Positions 1-9,600 of a stretch of 11,890 nt of DNA are shown one piece after another (positions within the stretch are counted from its first letter, which is position 1; every line of letters starts with the position of its first letter). This DNA comes from Chthoniobacterales bacterium (GTDB lineage: Bacteria > Verrucomicrobiota > Verrucomicrobiia > Chthoniobacterales > JACTMZ01): the NCBI GenBank assembly GCA_017853515.1, contig JAFMJK010000051.1:1-11890 (forward strand). The letters run 5' to 3'. The notes beneath the pieces are model-generated. The model was not told where the DNA came from, made no database searches, and saw only the letters and a program-made list of their open reading frames with translations. Position numbers and translations under genes: made by a program.

Positions 1-28
1 GGACGGGCATCGTCCAAAAACCCGCGAT

Positions 29-1846
29 TCATTCAACCGGCACTCCGATGGACGGATGCTCGGCCAACGCGAACTCGTAAACCAGACGGTATTCCGCGTC
101 GGTGAGATGACGCGACGGCATCGTCTTGGCCAGCGCAATCGCCTCGTTGCGCGAACCCGTCGCGGCCAGCACCGCCACCACCACCGACTTCTGCCCGGGT
201 TGCAGTTGGTGCCGGATCGCCTCGCACGGCTCCAGAACCTTGCGGGCCTCGGCCGAACGCCCGCTGCGCATCAGCGCGAGTGCGTGCGTCAAGCGCAGGT
301 CGATGTTCGAAGGCTCGGCGCCGAGCGCGGCTTGCGTTTCCGCCACATCCACTTTCCCGCCGCGCATCAAGCGATCGAGGCGCTCCAGATCCTTCACCGA
401 CTCCGTCTGCGGCGAAGCCTTCAGCGCGTTGCGAAAAGCTTGGTCGCGCAAACGGGGTTCCCCGCGCATGGAGAACCTCCACCGCGCCACACGCAGGGCA
501 TACTCCGATGGCCCGTGCTCGCCGCACAATTCCAGCAGAGCCTTGTCCGCGATATCCGGCCGCCCCGCCTCGTCCACCTGTGCCAGCACTTCCGCCAACT
601 GCCCGCGCGCCACCGCGGCGCGCACCGCCAAGGTCCAACTTCTCTCCGCGCCCGCCGTCCGCCCCAATCCCTGCTCCGCCCGCGCCCGCAGCAAGTGCGT
701 CACTGCCTGGTTCAGCGGCGAACCCGCCTCCACCAGCCTGAGCAACTCGTCCCAATTCCGCGTTGCACTCAACGCTTCCGCCCTCACGAGGAACGTGCCG
801 CGCGAACCCCGTGCCTCGCCCGCCCGCGCAAACACCAAGGCGTCTTCCGGAAGATTATGATCCAACAACCATCTCGCATAGGCTCCGCGCTGCTCCGGCC
901 GCGCACCGGTGAAAACCGTCTGCAACTCCCGCACGATGTCGTCCGCCGTACGATGACGATCCGCCACCAGCACCGTCGCAGCAGGCAGCAACGCCTCGTT
1001 GTCGGGACGCATTTCCGCCCACGCCCGCCGCGCCCAACTCAGACGCGTGGCCGGGCCGGCAGGCACGGAGGCCAATGCGAAAGCCAAAGCCTCGTCGGAT
1101 TGGCCGCCTTCCGCAACCGACTCGACGATCTGGACCGCCTCGGCCAGAGCCTCCGGCGTGCCGATGCTCACGAGCATCCGCGCCAATTCGAACCGCCGTT
1201 CGGCCGTGGGATCCGCCTGCGCCGCTTGCCGCAGGAGACGCTCAGCCGCCGTGAAATTCCGCTGCTGCAGGGCCCGGCGACCGCACCAAGCATCGGCCTC
1301 GGCCGAGCGACCGCCTGCTTGCATCACGGCGATGGCCTCCTCGAACTGCGCGTCGTCTCCGAAACGCACCGCCGCATCGGCCCGGTCAGCGCGATCCTCC
1401 TCGGTCATCAGCCCTGTCTTCTCGACTTGCTGCCACACATCCAGGCTGCGCCGGTCGCCGTTGGCCGCGAGCACCTGCGCGTAGACGCTCAGCACCGCGG
1501 GATCCTGCCCGCGCAAAGAGCGGGCAGACTCCGCCTGGATCAAGGCGAGCCGCAGTTCTCCCTGCTCCGCGGCGACCCGCGCACTGCGGGCCAGATCCCG
1601 CGCCCGCCAGCCGGTGAAAACGTAAAAGGCCGCCCCGCCCCCCAAGAGCACAACGACCACCACGACGGGCAACCACAAAAAGACCCGCCGCACCAACGCC
1701 CGCCAGCGAGATATGTGGAGATGCCACTCGGCCGTCTGGCCCGTTGCCTCCCTCCACCAGTCGACAAGACTTTCGTAGAACCGCGGCACCTCCGGCGCCC
1801 GCCCCTTCTCCGGCGTCAAATCCTCGTCATCGGCCGGATCGCTCAT
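29..1846 (-). CDS. Single-pass membrane protein with TPR-like helical repeats
   Basis: 605 residues, ATG start, TGA stop. The N-terminal ~53 residues are polar and acidic at first, then basic just before the membrane (RALVRR, 49-54). One strong hydrophobic segment follows at about 55-78, containing six consecutive valines. By the positive-inside rule the N-terminus is cytoplasmic and the remaining ~525 residues lie outside the cytoplasmic membrane. That part is Ala/Leu/Arg-rich and almost entirely helical, with TPR-like helix pairs, for example around 82-145, 185-240 and 510-545 (LTHALALMRSGRSAEARKVL). The repeats are degenerate and I see no enzyme motif. TPR proteins usually act as protein-protein scaffolds; the partner here is unknown. 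It begins 79 bp after the PEP-CTERM gene on the same strand, so an operon is plausible. No good Shine-Dalgarno precedes the ATG; an 11-codon reading frame ends in an ATGA overlap with it. Membership of an exosortase-linked TPR family is possible but not shown. Confidence 0.88.
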   Translation of the reverse strand: MSDPADDEDLTPEKGRAPEVPRFYESLVDWWREATGQTAEWHLHISRWRALVRRVFLWLPVVVVVVLLGGGAAFYVFTGWRARDLARSARVAAEQGELRLALIQAESARSLRGQDPAVLSVYAQVLAANGDRRSLDVWQQVEKTGLMTEEDRADRADAAVRFGDDAQFEEAIAVMQAGGRSAEADAWCGRRALQQRNFTAAERLLRQAAQADPTAERRFELARMLVSIGTPEALAEAVQIVESVAEGGQSDEALAFALASVPAGPATRLSWARRAWAEMRPDNEALLPAATVLVADRHRTADDIVRELQTVFTGARPEQRGAYARWLLDHNLPEDALVFARAGEARGSRGTFLVRAEALSATRNWDELLRLVEAGSPLNQAVTHLLRARAEQGLGRTAGAERSWTLAVRAAVARGQLAEVLAQVDEAGRPDIADKALLELCGEHGPSEYALRVARWRFSMRGEPRLRDQAFRNALKASPQTESVKDLERLDRLMRGGKVDVAETQAALGAEPSNIDLRLTHALALMRSGRSAEARKVLEPCEAIRHQLQPGQKSVVVAVLAATGSRNEAIALAKTMPSRHLTDAEYRLVYEFALAEHPSIGVPVE

Positions 1847-1925
1847 CGCCGCGTGAAGTTAAAACAATCGACGACCATATGCACTCGCGCGATGACGAGT
1901 CTCCCGCGTCTCCTCGACCCCCTTC

Positions 1926-3599
1926 TTAAGCGCGCAGCCCGCGCCGCCACCGAGCATAACCCGCGGCCAAAAGCAAAAGAACCGCCGCCGCCCACGTGCC
2001 CGGCTCGGGAACACCCCCGGCCAAAGGCGCGCTATACGTCAGGAAAAGGCCGTCATCGCCCTCGATGTCCATCAAGGTGATCCCGAACGTTCCGGTGGCA
2101 CCGACAAAGCTTGCCGAATTAAGACTGAAAAGACTCGCGTCGAATCCGGAGATAGTCGGAGCGCGCGCGATCAACCAGTTCGAGTAATTCGCCGCCGGAT
2201 CGAAGCTTCCCAGCGCCCCCTGCGTCTGGTTGTCCCCCTGCAAGGTGATCAAGTTGATCGTGTAACCGCCCGCCGTGGTGATGCCGGTCAGATCAAGCGT
2301 GCCCCCGGTGACGTCGAGCAAATCCCAGCCCGTGCCGGCCGGTCCGGCGAGATTGAAAATTTCCCAGTCATAATAGCCTCCCTCCGACCAAGTCGCGCCG
2401 TTCGTCGCCGTGGTCGTTCCCGCGGAATTGCCCGGCGAAAGGATGCCGCCGTTCTGCACCGAGAGAGAACCCACCGTGCCCGAGCCGGCGATGGTGCCGC
2501 CGCCGACTGCGGTGACCGAACCGGAAAGCGCACCGTTGATCACCATGCGTCCCTGATTGGTCACCGTTGCATTGCTGGAGTTCAAAACGCCTCCATTTGC
2601 TACGGTGAAACGGCCGGCAGTCACCTCGGTCGTGCCGGTGAACGTATTGCTCGCGGTCACGGTCACAGTGCCGCTGCCCTCCTTGAGCAGTGTTCCGGTG
2701 CCCGAGATGCTTCCGGCAAGCGTGCCGGCGCCGTCGAGTCGTGCCAGGGACCCGTTCGACACGACAATGCTGTTGGAAATGGAGGCCGAATTCACCAGGC
2801 GCACGAGCGCGTTGCTGCCTGTGATTTCGAGACTGCCGGTCGGACCGAGCGCGGTGCTGCTCGCCAACTGGACCTCGCCGGCATCGACGACAAGTTTGCC
2901 GCTGAAATTGGAAGATGTCCCCTCGATACGCAGGATACCCGCACCCTCCTTGCGGAAGTCACCGGTGCCGCCGATGCCGTTGGACAACACCATTTCGGCA
3001 CCGCTATCCGCACTGAGGTACACGGCATCGTTGTTGGTCCCCGAGGAGTTGACCACCCCGCCGAAAGTCTGGGTGCCCGTGCCGACCACGCTGATTACGC
3101 CGCCGGCCCCCGGATCGACAGAGCCGGAACTGGCCGCTTCGCCGGTCAACGAGAGAACCCAGCGGTCGAGCCGCGCAATGCCCCCCCCGCGAGAGTCAGT
3201 CAACTCGAGTTCCCACAAACCGCTCGCCAACCACGCACCATTGAAAGCGGAACCGAAATCGAAGGTCTGCGTGGCGGAACTGAAACTGGCGAGCGCGGAT
3301 TCGCGGGAGGATTCGGCCGGCAGACCGAAGTAAAGCATTCCCGACAAATCCCCGAGTTTCATCGGGTTGCCGGAGAAAGGCGACGAAAGGAGCAGGGTCG
3401 CGGATGCGCCTGAAATGGAAGACAGCCCGGAATCCTCCCAGAAAAAATCGCTCCACGCGGTCCCGTTGTCCGGCACGGTCATGTCGGACACGATGGTCTT
3501 CTCGACGAGCACCGCGGCGCGCAGAGCGCATGGTGCGAGCAAGCCGGACGCGCAGAACAACGCGACACAGAGTGAGAGTTTGGCCGCGGGTTTCATCAT
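1926..3599 (-). CDS. PEP-CTERM sorted surface protein with P-domain-like region and PATR beta-strand repeats
   Basis: 557 residues if the first of two adjacent ATGs is used (the second is at 3596); TAA stop. The frame stays open upstream to 3713, but that extension lies inside the preceding gene and would put the signal peptide internally, so I reject it. Residues 1-28 form a signal peptide (KPAAK, then a hydrophobic core, cleavage near ALRA-A). Residues ~30-152 resemble a proprotein-convertase P domain (VPDNG at 42-46; NGAWLASGLWELELTD around 120-135; LDRWVLSLTG around 144-153), but no protease is attached. Residues ~213-244 and ~300-333 are two autotransporter-associated beta-strand (PATR) repeats, each with a K-E-G-x-G core, followed by the typical PGNSAGT (389-395). 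The C-terminus is a textbook PEP-CTERM signal: VPEPG at 530-534, hydrophobic helix ~536-549, then RWRRGLRA. Such proteins are exported by Sec and processed by an exosortase. The specific role is unknown; overlap with the amylase gene suggests a joint function at the cell surface. Confidence 0.93.
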   Translation of the reverse strand: MMKPAAKLSLCVALFCASGLLAPCALRAAVLVEKTIVSDMTVPDNGTAWSDFFWEDSGLSSISGASATLLLSSPFSGNPMKLGDLSGMLYFGLPAESSRESALASFSSATQTFDFGSAFNGAWLASGLWELELTDSRGGGIARLDRWVLSLTGEAASSGSVDPGAGGVISVVGTGTQTFGGVVNSSGTNNDAVYLSADSGAEMVLSNGIGGTGDFRKEGAGILRIEGTSSNFSGKLVVDAGEVQLASSTALGPTGSLEITGSNALVRLVNSASISNSIVVSNGSLARLDGAGTLAGSISGTGTLLKEGSGTVTVTASNTFTGTTEVTAGRFTVANGGVLNSSNATVTNQGRMVINGALSGSVTAVGGGTIAGSGTVGSLSVQNGGILSPGNSAGTTTATNGATWSEGGYYDWEIFNLAGPAGTGWDLLDVTGGTLDLTGITTAGGYTINLITLQGDNQTQGALGSFDPAANYSNWLIARAPTISGFDASLFSLNSASFVGATGTFGITLMDIEGDDGLFLTYSAPLAGGVPEPGTWAAAVLLLLAAGYARWRRGLRA

Positions 3600-3609
3600 T
3601 GCTGCACCT
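3594..3609 (-). promoter_or_regulatory. Overlapping stop/start and internal ribosome-binding site coupling the amylase and PEP-CTERM genes
   Basis: On the minus strand the amylase gene's TGA (3598-3596) sits inside ATGATGA, which offers two in-frame starts for the PEP-CTERM gene (A of the ATGs at 3599 and 3596). An AGGTG Shine-Dalgarno-like element at 3609-3605 is 5 nt before the first ATG and 8 nt before the second. This geometry is typical of translational coupling and fixes the PEP-CTERM start near here, not at the upstream in-frame ATG at 3713. Confidence 0.8.
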
Positions 3610-6600
3610 GGAAGAACATGCTGCCAGCCCAGTTGTCGGCATGGTCGCCGCGTTCCTGAATGGTCACGTTGAAGATTCCGGTCTCGGAATAGATGCCCCC
3701 CACGCTCTTCCATTCCGGATCGGACAGTTCGCCTTTGTAGTAGAGGTAGTAGGTCGTGTGGGCCGTGCCGCTGAAGACCATGGAGACCGAAGTGTTGCGC
3801 CCGTTGTACACCGGCGTGCCGATGCTCCCGGCAACGATGCTGAAAGGCGCCACTTGCTCATGCGGCGTCACCGCAACCTCGCCGGTCGTCGACTTGCCGC
3901 TCGCCGCATCGTAAAGCGTGTAGGTGAAAGTCTCCGCGCCGCTGCCGCCCGCCGTGAAGGTGACAAAGACCCCGCTGATCGTCACCGTCGGCGAACCGGT
4001 GCCCGCCGCGACGGCCGTGACGCTCAGGTTGTCCGTCGCCACCGTTCCGGAGGTGTCGGTAATCCTTTTATCGTTGCCCAGCAGCGTGGCATGGGGAATT
4101 TCGAAGGAAGTGTTGCCCGAGAGTCGCAGGACCGCGTCGTCAGCGGCGAGCGGTCCAGTCACCGCGTAATCCGTCGAGGCCGAGCCGCTGTAATTCGAGG
4201 CGGTGGCCGTGACCGTGTACATGCCGGGCGCGGTTGGAGCGGCGGACGACGGGCCGTAGGAAGTGGTCACGCCCTGGTGGGAACGCCCGCTGTAGCTGTA
4301 GGTCCAACCGCTCACCCCGCCGGCGCTCGCGGTGTAGGATCCGTCGCCGACCGGCGTGAGGGTCGTCTCGGGCAAAGGCGCAGCGGTGATGTCGGCGGTG
4401 GTCGTGGCAACCGAGGCGAGCGTGTAGTTCCCAGCGTCGTCCCCCGCGAGGGATGGACCAGACCATGTCACCGTCTTGTTCGTTCCGACATCGGCGTCGC
4501 TGAAGTTCGCCGTGCCTCCGGAGAGGCTGACGCTGTCATCCCCGACAACGCCGTCGAGCGAACTGGACGAGACAGTCGCCGCCGTCGTGCCGTCGTAAGT
4601 CTTGTTTGCCGCGGTGAAGGTGGCGGTCAACGACTTCGCGTCGACGGTGGAGGAGGGCAACGCGACCGTCGTGCTGTCGCCGCCCGGGCTGGAAAGCGTG
4701 ATGTCGCCCGAATAAGTGCCGACCGCCGTGGTGGCGGCAAGGCGCGCGTAGACCGTGGTCTCCGCGATTGTTCCGGTGTTGGTCAACGACAGCGAGTTGG
4801 TGAAACCGGTCGAGGCGTTGGTCGAAACCTCGAAGCCCGCCGGGGCGGCAACCGTGACACCATCGTGCACATCGGTCGCGGAGAAGCTGAATGAAGTGTT
4901 CGCCGAAGCCGAACCGAAAGTCGTCGAGAGCGCCGACGGCGTGTTGCTCGTGGTGATCACCGGCGCCGCGTAGACCTTCAAGTATTGCGGCTCGTGCGGA
5001 TTCGTCACCCATCCCGCGTCCGTCGTCGGCACGCCATTCAAAGCCACATAAATGCCGTTGGTCAAAATGTCGCCGCCCGACCGCGGCGTGTTCCACAGAA
5101 ACTGGTTGCGGCGGTTCGGATACTCGTTGTTCGGACCGAGATAAGCCGCGATGTTCCTCACGTTGTAGAGTTTGTTCGCCTCGAGGCCCAGCAACGTGCC
5201 GAGCCCGGACGGGATACCGAACGTATTCGCCACGTTGTTGCTGCGCGTCAAGTTGACGAAAGCCAGCACCACGTCGCTGCTCGAGGGGGAAGCGTTCGCC
5301 GTCTCGTATTTGGCCACCGCGAAGATCCGTTCGTCGGCGTCGTTCGAGTTGATCGGATTGAGGAAATAGCGGCTCGACGAACGCAGCGCGGGACTGAACT
5401 CGCGCGCCAACCCGACACCGGAGTAGGCCGGACGCAGGTTCTGCACGCCGAGCGAGTTGCTCGACCATGCCAGCCACTGCGGGTTCATCGAATTGTAGCG
5501 TTTGAAGTGCGGGATGGATTTGCCGAAATTCACCTCGTAATGACTGAAGCTGAGCGAGGCCGCGGTGCCGATTTCCTGCCCATACATGATCATCGGCGCG
5601 CCGTCGATCGCGCTGCCCACCGCGTAGCGCAGGAAGGCCTGCCAGGGATCGGCCCAGCCCGCTTCATCGTGCGAGGTGTTGTTCAGCAGGACCAGACCCT
5701 GGCCGTAAGCCGACCGGCGATCCTCGAAGATGGCGCGATGCGTCGTCGCGTTGGTGGCATTCTGCCACGGGAAAACGATGTTCTCGTTGAGGATGTCGAA
5801 GTGGCGGTTGGAGCGGTAAGTCACCTCGCCTCCGTCGAGCGATTCGCTCATGAAAACAAAGCTCCACTTGTGGGCGCGCGCCACGTTTATGACATACTCC
5901 CAGAACTGCGGCGGCATGCCCTGTCCGAAATCGGCGCGCAGGCCGTCGATTCCCTTGTAGGCCTGGTCGGTCGCCGAACTGCCGGCCGGCAGGCCCGTCT
6001 TTTCGAGCCAGTAGGGAACGTAGCGGGCGAAATATTGCCAGACCGCGCGCGTCACGGCACCGGAGGTGTTCGAGCCGCCCTGCAAGTCGGATAGCGTGAT
6101 GCTGTCTTCCTCGTTTTTGTAGCGGTTGAGTTCGGCGCCGCCGGACGGGTTGCCCGTCACCAAAGCCGAGTAGCGCCCGAAGAAAACGTCGATCACATCG
6201 CTCCATTTGCCGAAGTCGTTGCGGTCCGGCGCCACGGCGACGTTGGCGCCCGAACTGGCGGGGCCCGCATATTGCGATCCCGAGTCGTTCTTCGAGTAGA
6301 AACGCGCCTCGCGATCCTTGATCTTGTCCGTGGCACTCCACCCGCCTGTGCTGACCCCCGCCGCCGCGAGAAGGGCCAATCCTTCCTCGTCGAGCTCGCA
6401 ATCGTAGGCCGTGTGGTTGAACGGCGCGTCGAGCATCACGTTCACACCCTTGCCGTCCGCGGCCGTGACGAAGTTGGTGAAGGCCGCCATCGAGGCAGAG
6501 CGGTCGTTTCCTTGGCTCATTTGCTCCATCACCTCGAAGAAGTTTTTCACCGCGTAGGGGGAACCCGGATCGTAAGGCGTGCCGCCCGGCGCCTCGCGTC

Positions 6601-9600
6601 CCTCCACCCCGTTCGGATGGATCGGCTGGAACCAAAGCGTGTTGACGCCGAGGCCGCGCAGGGAGTCGAGATTCACGCGGCCATTGGCGCTGTTGGTCAG
6701 GCTTTCGAAAGTGCTGCGTGTGCCGAACGTGTCGCCCGTCGCATTCACGTTGAGCACGTTGATTTCGTAGACATTCATGTTGCGGGCCAGCACCGGCGTG
6801 ACGGTGATCGCGTGATCGCGCTTGCCGCCGTAGTTGTAGTAGACCCACGGACCGCCGTTCATGCGGTAGCGGGCGGTCAGGCGGTAGGCGCCGGTCTTGT
6901 TCGCGTTGATGGTCAGGGTGTAGGAGCCCGAGGATCCGCTCATCGGATGGGCTTGGAAGTATCCGTCGGTCGGGTAAGCGCCCGTGGTGTAGCCCGAAGG
7001 TTTGTCGGTCGGCGGATCGGGCGGAATGATGCCGTCCGGAATACCGTCGCTGTTGGCGTCGGCGGCGGCGCGCTCGCGGTTGTTCAGGTTGGTCCAGACT
7101 TCGACTTCATCGGGCGTCAGACCGGGGCTGAAGGTGATGGTCACGTTGTTCGTCGTGCCGGCCAATTCGTCGGCGAAGAGCTTGCTCGTCGTGTAGTCGG
7201 CATTCATCGAGCCCGCCGGGCTGTTGATCGTCATACTCATCGACGCGACGTTCACCGTGCCGGAGACGGCAACCGTCTGGCTGGTGGCTCCCGTGCTGGA
7301 CGCGGTGACATCGCCGGAGTTGGCTCCGGGCGAGGCGTTCGACTTGAGCCGAACGTAGATCGTCGTGCTGGCTACCGTGCCGGAGGACGGCGTGAGGGCG
7401 ACAGCGGCTCCGTAGCCGCTACCCGAAGATTGGGAAACCTCGAACCCGGCCGGCGCAGCCACCGAGAGGCTGGCGCTGAGATTCGATCCGGACACCGAGA
7501 AGCTTTGAGCGGCGGAGGCGGTGCCATAGTTGGTTGTCATGGCCGATGGCGCGCCGGTCACCGTGATGGTCGGCGGTGGCGCCGCGGTGGTGGCGCTTGT
7601 CGTCACGCCCGGGGAATACCAACCCCAGTTTTCCGAGAAGATCTTGTAGTGGTAGGTCGTCGAGGGCGACAAACCGGTGTCGCTGGATGTGCCGGCGGCC
7701 AACGAACCCCGGACCACGGTGTGCCCGGTGCCCACATCCTGACCGTCGCTGTAGTTGGTGTCATCAGCCGGCGTGAAGTCGACGGCCGAACCGGCGCGGC
7801 GGACGATCATCACATTGCGGCTGCTTGTCAGGTCGTGGGTCAGCCCGATCGAGGTCGTGCCCGTCGCCGTCGCGGTGACATTGGTCGGATCCGGCACCGG
7901 GTCCACGGTGACACTCACGCTGGTGGCAACGGTGTTGAAATTTGCGGTGTCGGTCGGCGTGAAAGTGACGTTCTTGCTGCCGCTTGCCGTCTGCTCGGTG
8001 GCCGTGTCGTCGAAGGAGAAGGCTCCCGCCGCGCTCGCGCTTCCGCCGGAGAGCAGGCCGTTGGAAAGCCGGTCGCCCTTGATGACCGAAGCCGATGCGG
8101 TCGGGGCGGAGACGATGGTCGGCGTCGACTTGGCCACCGTGTTGCCCGAGGAAGGCGTGGTGATGGTGCGCGTGGCGGCGTTCGTGCTGGCCAGAGTGAC
8201 GGAGACCGAATTGTAGCTGCCCGCGGCAGCCTCGGCGGAGAGGCGCAGGTAGAGGGTGCCGGAGGCAGACCCGCCGCTCTGCGTGAATATCACCGCGTTG
8301 GTGTAGGCGGACTCGTTGGTCGAAACCTGGAACCCGGTCGGGGCCGTCACGACGATGTTTGTCGTGAGGTTCGAACCGCCCACGGTGAAGTTCTGCGCGG
8401 CCGAAGGCGTGCCGTAGGTCGTGGTGAAGGCCGCCGTCGTGACGTTGTTGGTCGATCCGCTGATCGTGACGGTCGGCGTGCCGGTCGTGGCGGCCGAGGC
8501 CGTGTCGCCCGCCGAGTAGTGTGAATAGTTTTCGGCGTAGAATTTGTAGTGGTAGGTTGTTCCACCGCTGAGCCCCGTGTCGGAAAAGGAAGTTCCGCTG
8601 TCGTTGTACACCACCGTGTCCCCGCCCAGGGCCGTGCTCCCCACGGCATAAGCCGTTCCCGGCGTCGGCGCGGTGAAGTTGGTATCCGCGCTGCGCACAA
8701 TCATGGTGTTCTTCGCATTGCCGGAAACGCCACGGACCCACGTGAGGTCGATCTGCGTCGAACTCGCGTTTGTCGCCGCCAGCGTGGTCGGGTTGTTCAG
8801 CGCGCTCACCACGATGCTCAGCGTGGCGGCATCGGGACGACTCAGGGCCAAGTCGCTCCATGCGGGTCGCGAAGCATCGAACCAGTAATCGTTGCCGACC
8901 CCGTAAGAAACGCGCATCGCCCAGTAAAATGTGCCCGCGTTGGTCAGTTGCGGTGTGTTCGCGTAAATGCCGTCGGCACTGCTTCCCGGATCCCGGCCCG
9001 CGCCCTGCACCGTGTTGCCGGCCACGCTCAGGTCGGCGTTGTCATAGCGCCCGAAGACCGTCGCGTAGGAACGGTTGGTGCCGTTGAGCGTCTGCCACGC
9101 GTCGAGATCAAGACGGACGGTGTCGCCGAGGAACGCGGTCGTGGCATTGGCCACGGCGGGATTTTTGCCGCCGGGAACGGTCAGCGTGGTGAAGTTGGAC
9201 TGTGCCCCGTAGCTGGTGCCGGCCGCGTTGCTGGCAAAAGCGCGGTAATAGTAAGTCGTGCCGGAAACAAGACCGGTCGCGCTGTTGGTGAACGCGCCGG
9301 TGCTGAAATCTCCGCTCGATGACGATTGCGTGCCCGTGCCCGTGCTGAAGCTGTTGTTCGTGCTGTATTCGACGCCGCGCACCGTGGCATTCGCTCCACC
9401 GGTCGCCGTGATGTTGCCTGCCAGCGAGGCCGAGTAAGCCGCCACCGAACCGGACGATCCGGTGGTGACCGTCGGCGTGGTGCGCGGTGTGCCGGCCACG
9501 GAATCGGTCGCGGTTCCCGATCCTGCCGCGTTCACCGCGCGCACTTGCACATCGTAGGACGTGCCGTTGGAAAGACCCGTGATCGTGATGCTTGTCGAAG

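Noticed and set aside
1..15. GGACG...CGTCC hairpin after the TPR gene as a terminator
   Set aside because: The T-run lies before the hairpin in the direction of transcription, not after it. The ATG at 10-8 on the minus strand could start a next gene, but too little sequence remains to judge.
1883..1900. Small inverted repeat ACTCG...CGAGT as a terminator between the PEP-CTERM and TPR genes
   Set aside because: The stem is only 5 bp and no T-run follows it on the minus strand.
56..2080. 674-codon open frame on the plus strand, antisense to the TPR gene
   Set aside because: His/Arg/Pro-rich, no recognisable family, and it spans the real gene plus the intergenic gap and the end of the next gene.
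3600..3713. N-terminal extension of the PEP-CTERM ORF to ATG 3713
   Set aside because: It would add 38 charged residues before the signal peptide and lies inside the C-terminal coding region of the giant gene; the start at 3599/3596 has a ribosome-binding site and proper signal peptide.
6272..8524. 750-codon open frame on the plus strand, antisense to the giant gene
   Set aside because: The product is low-complexity Arg/Gly/Val-rich with no domain or signal peptide. It lies wholly opposite a clearly real coding sequence with readable domains; long antisense frames are expected in GC-rich genes.
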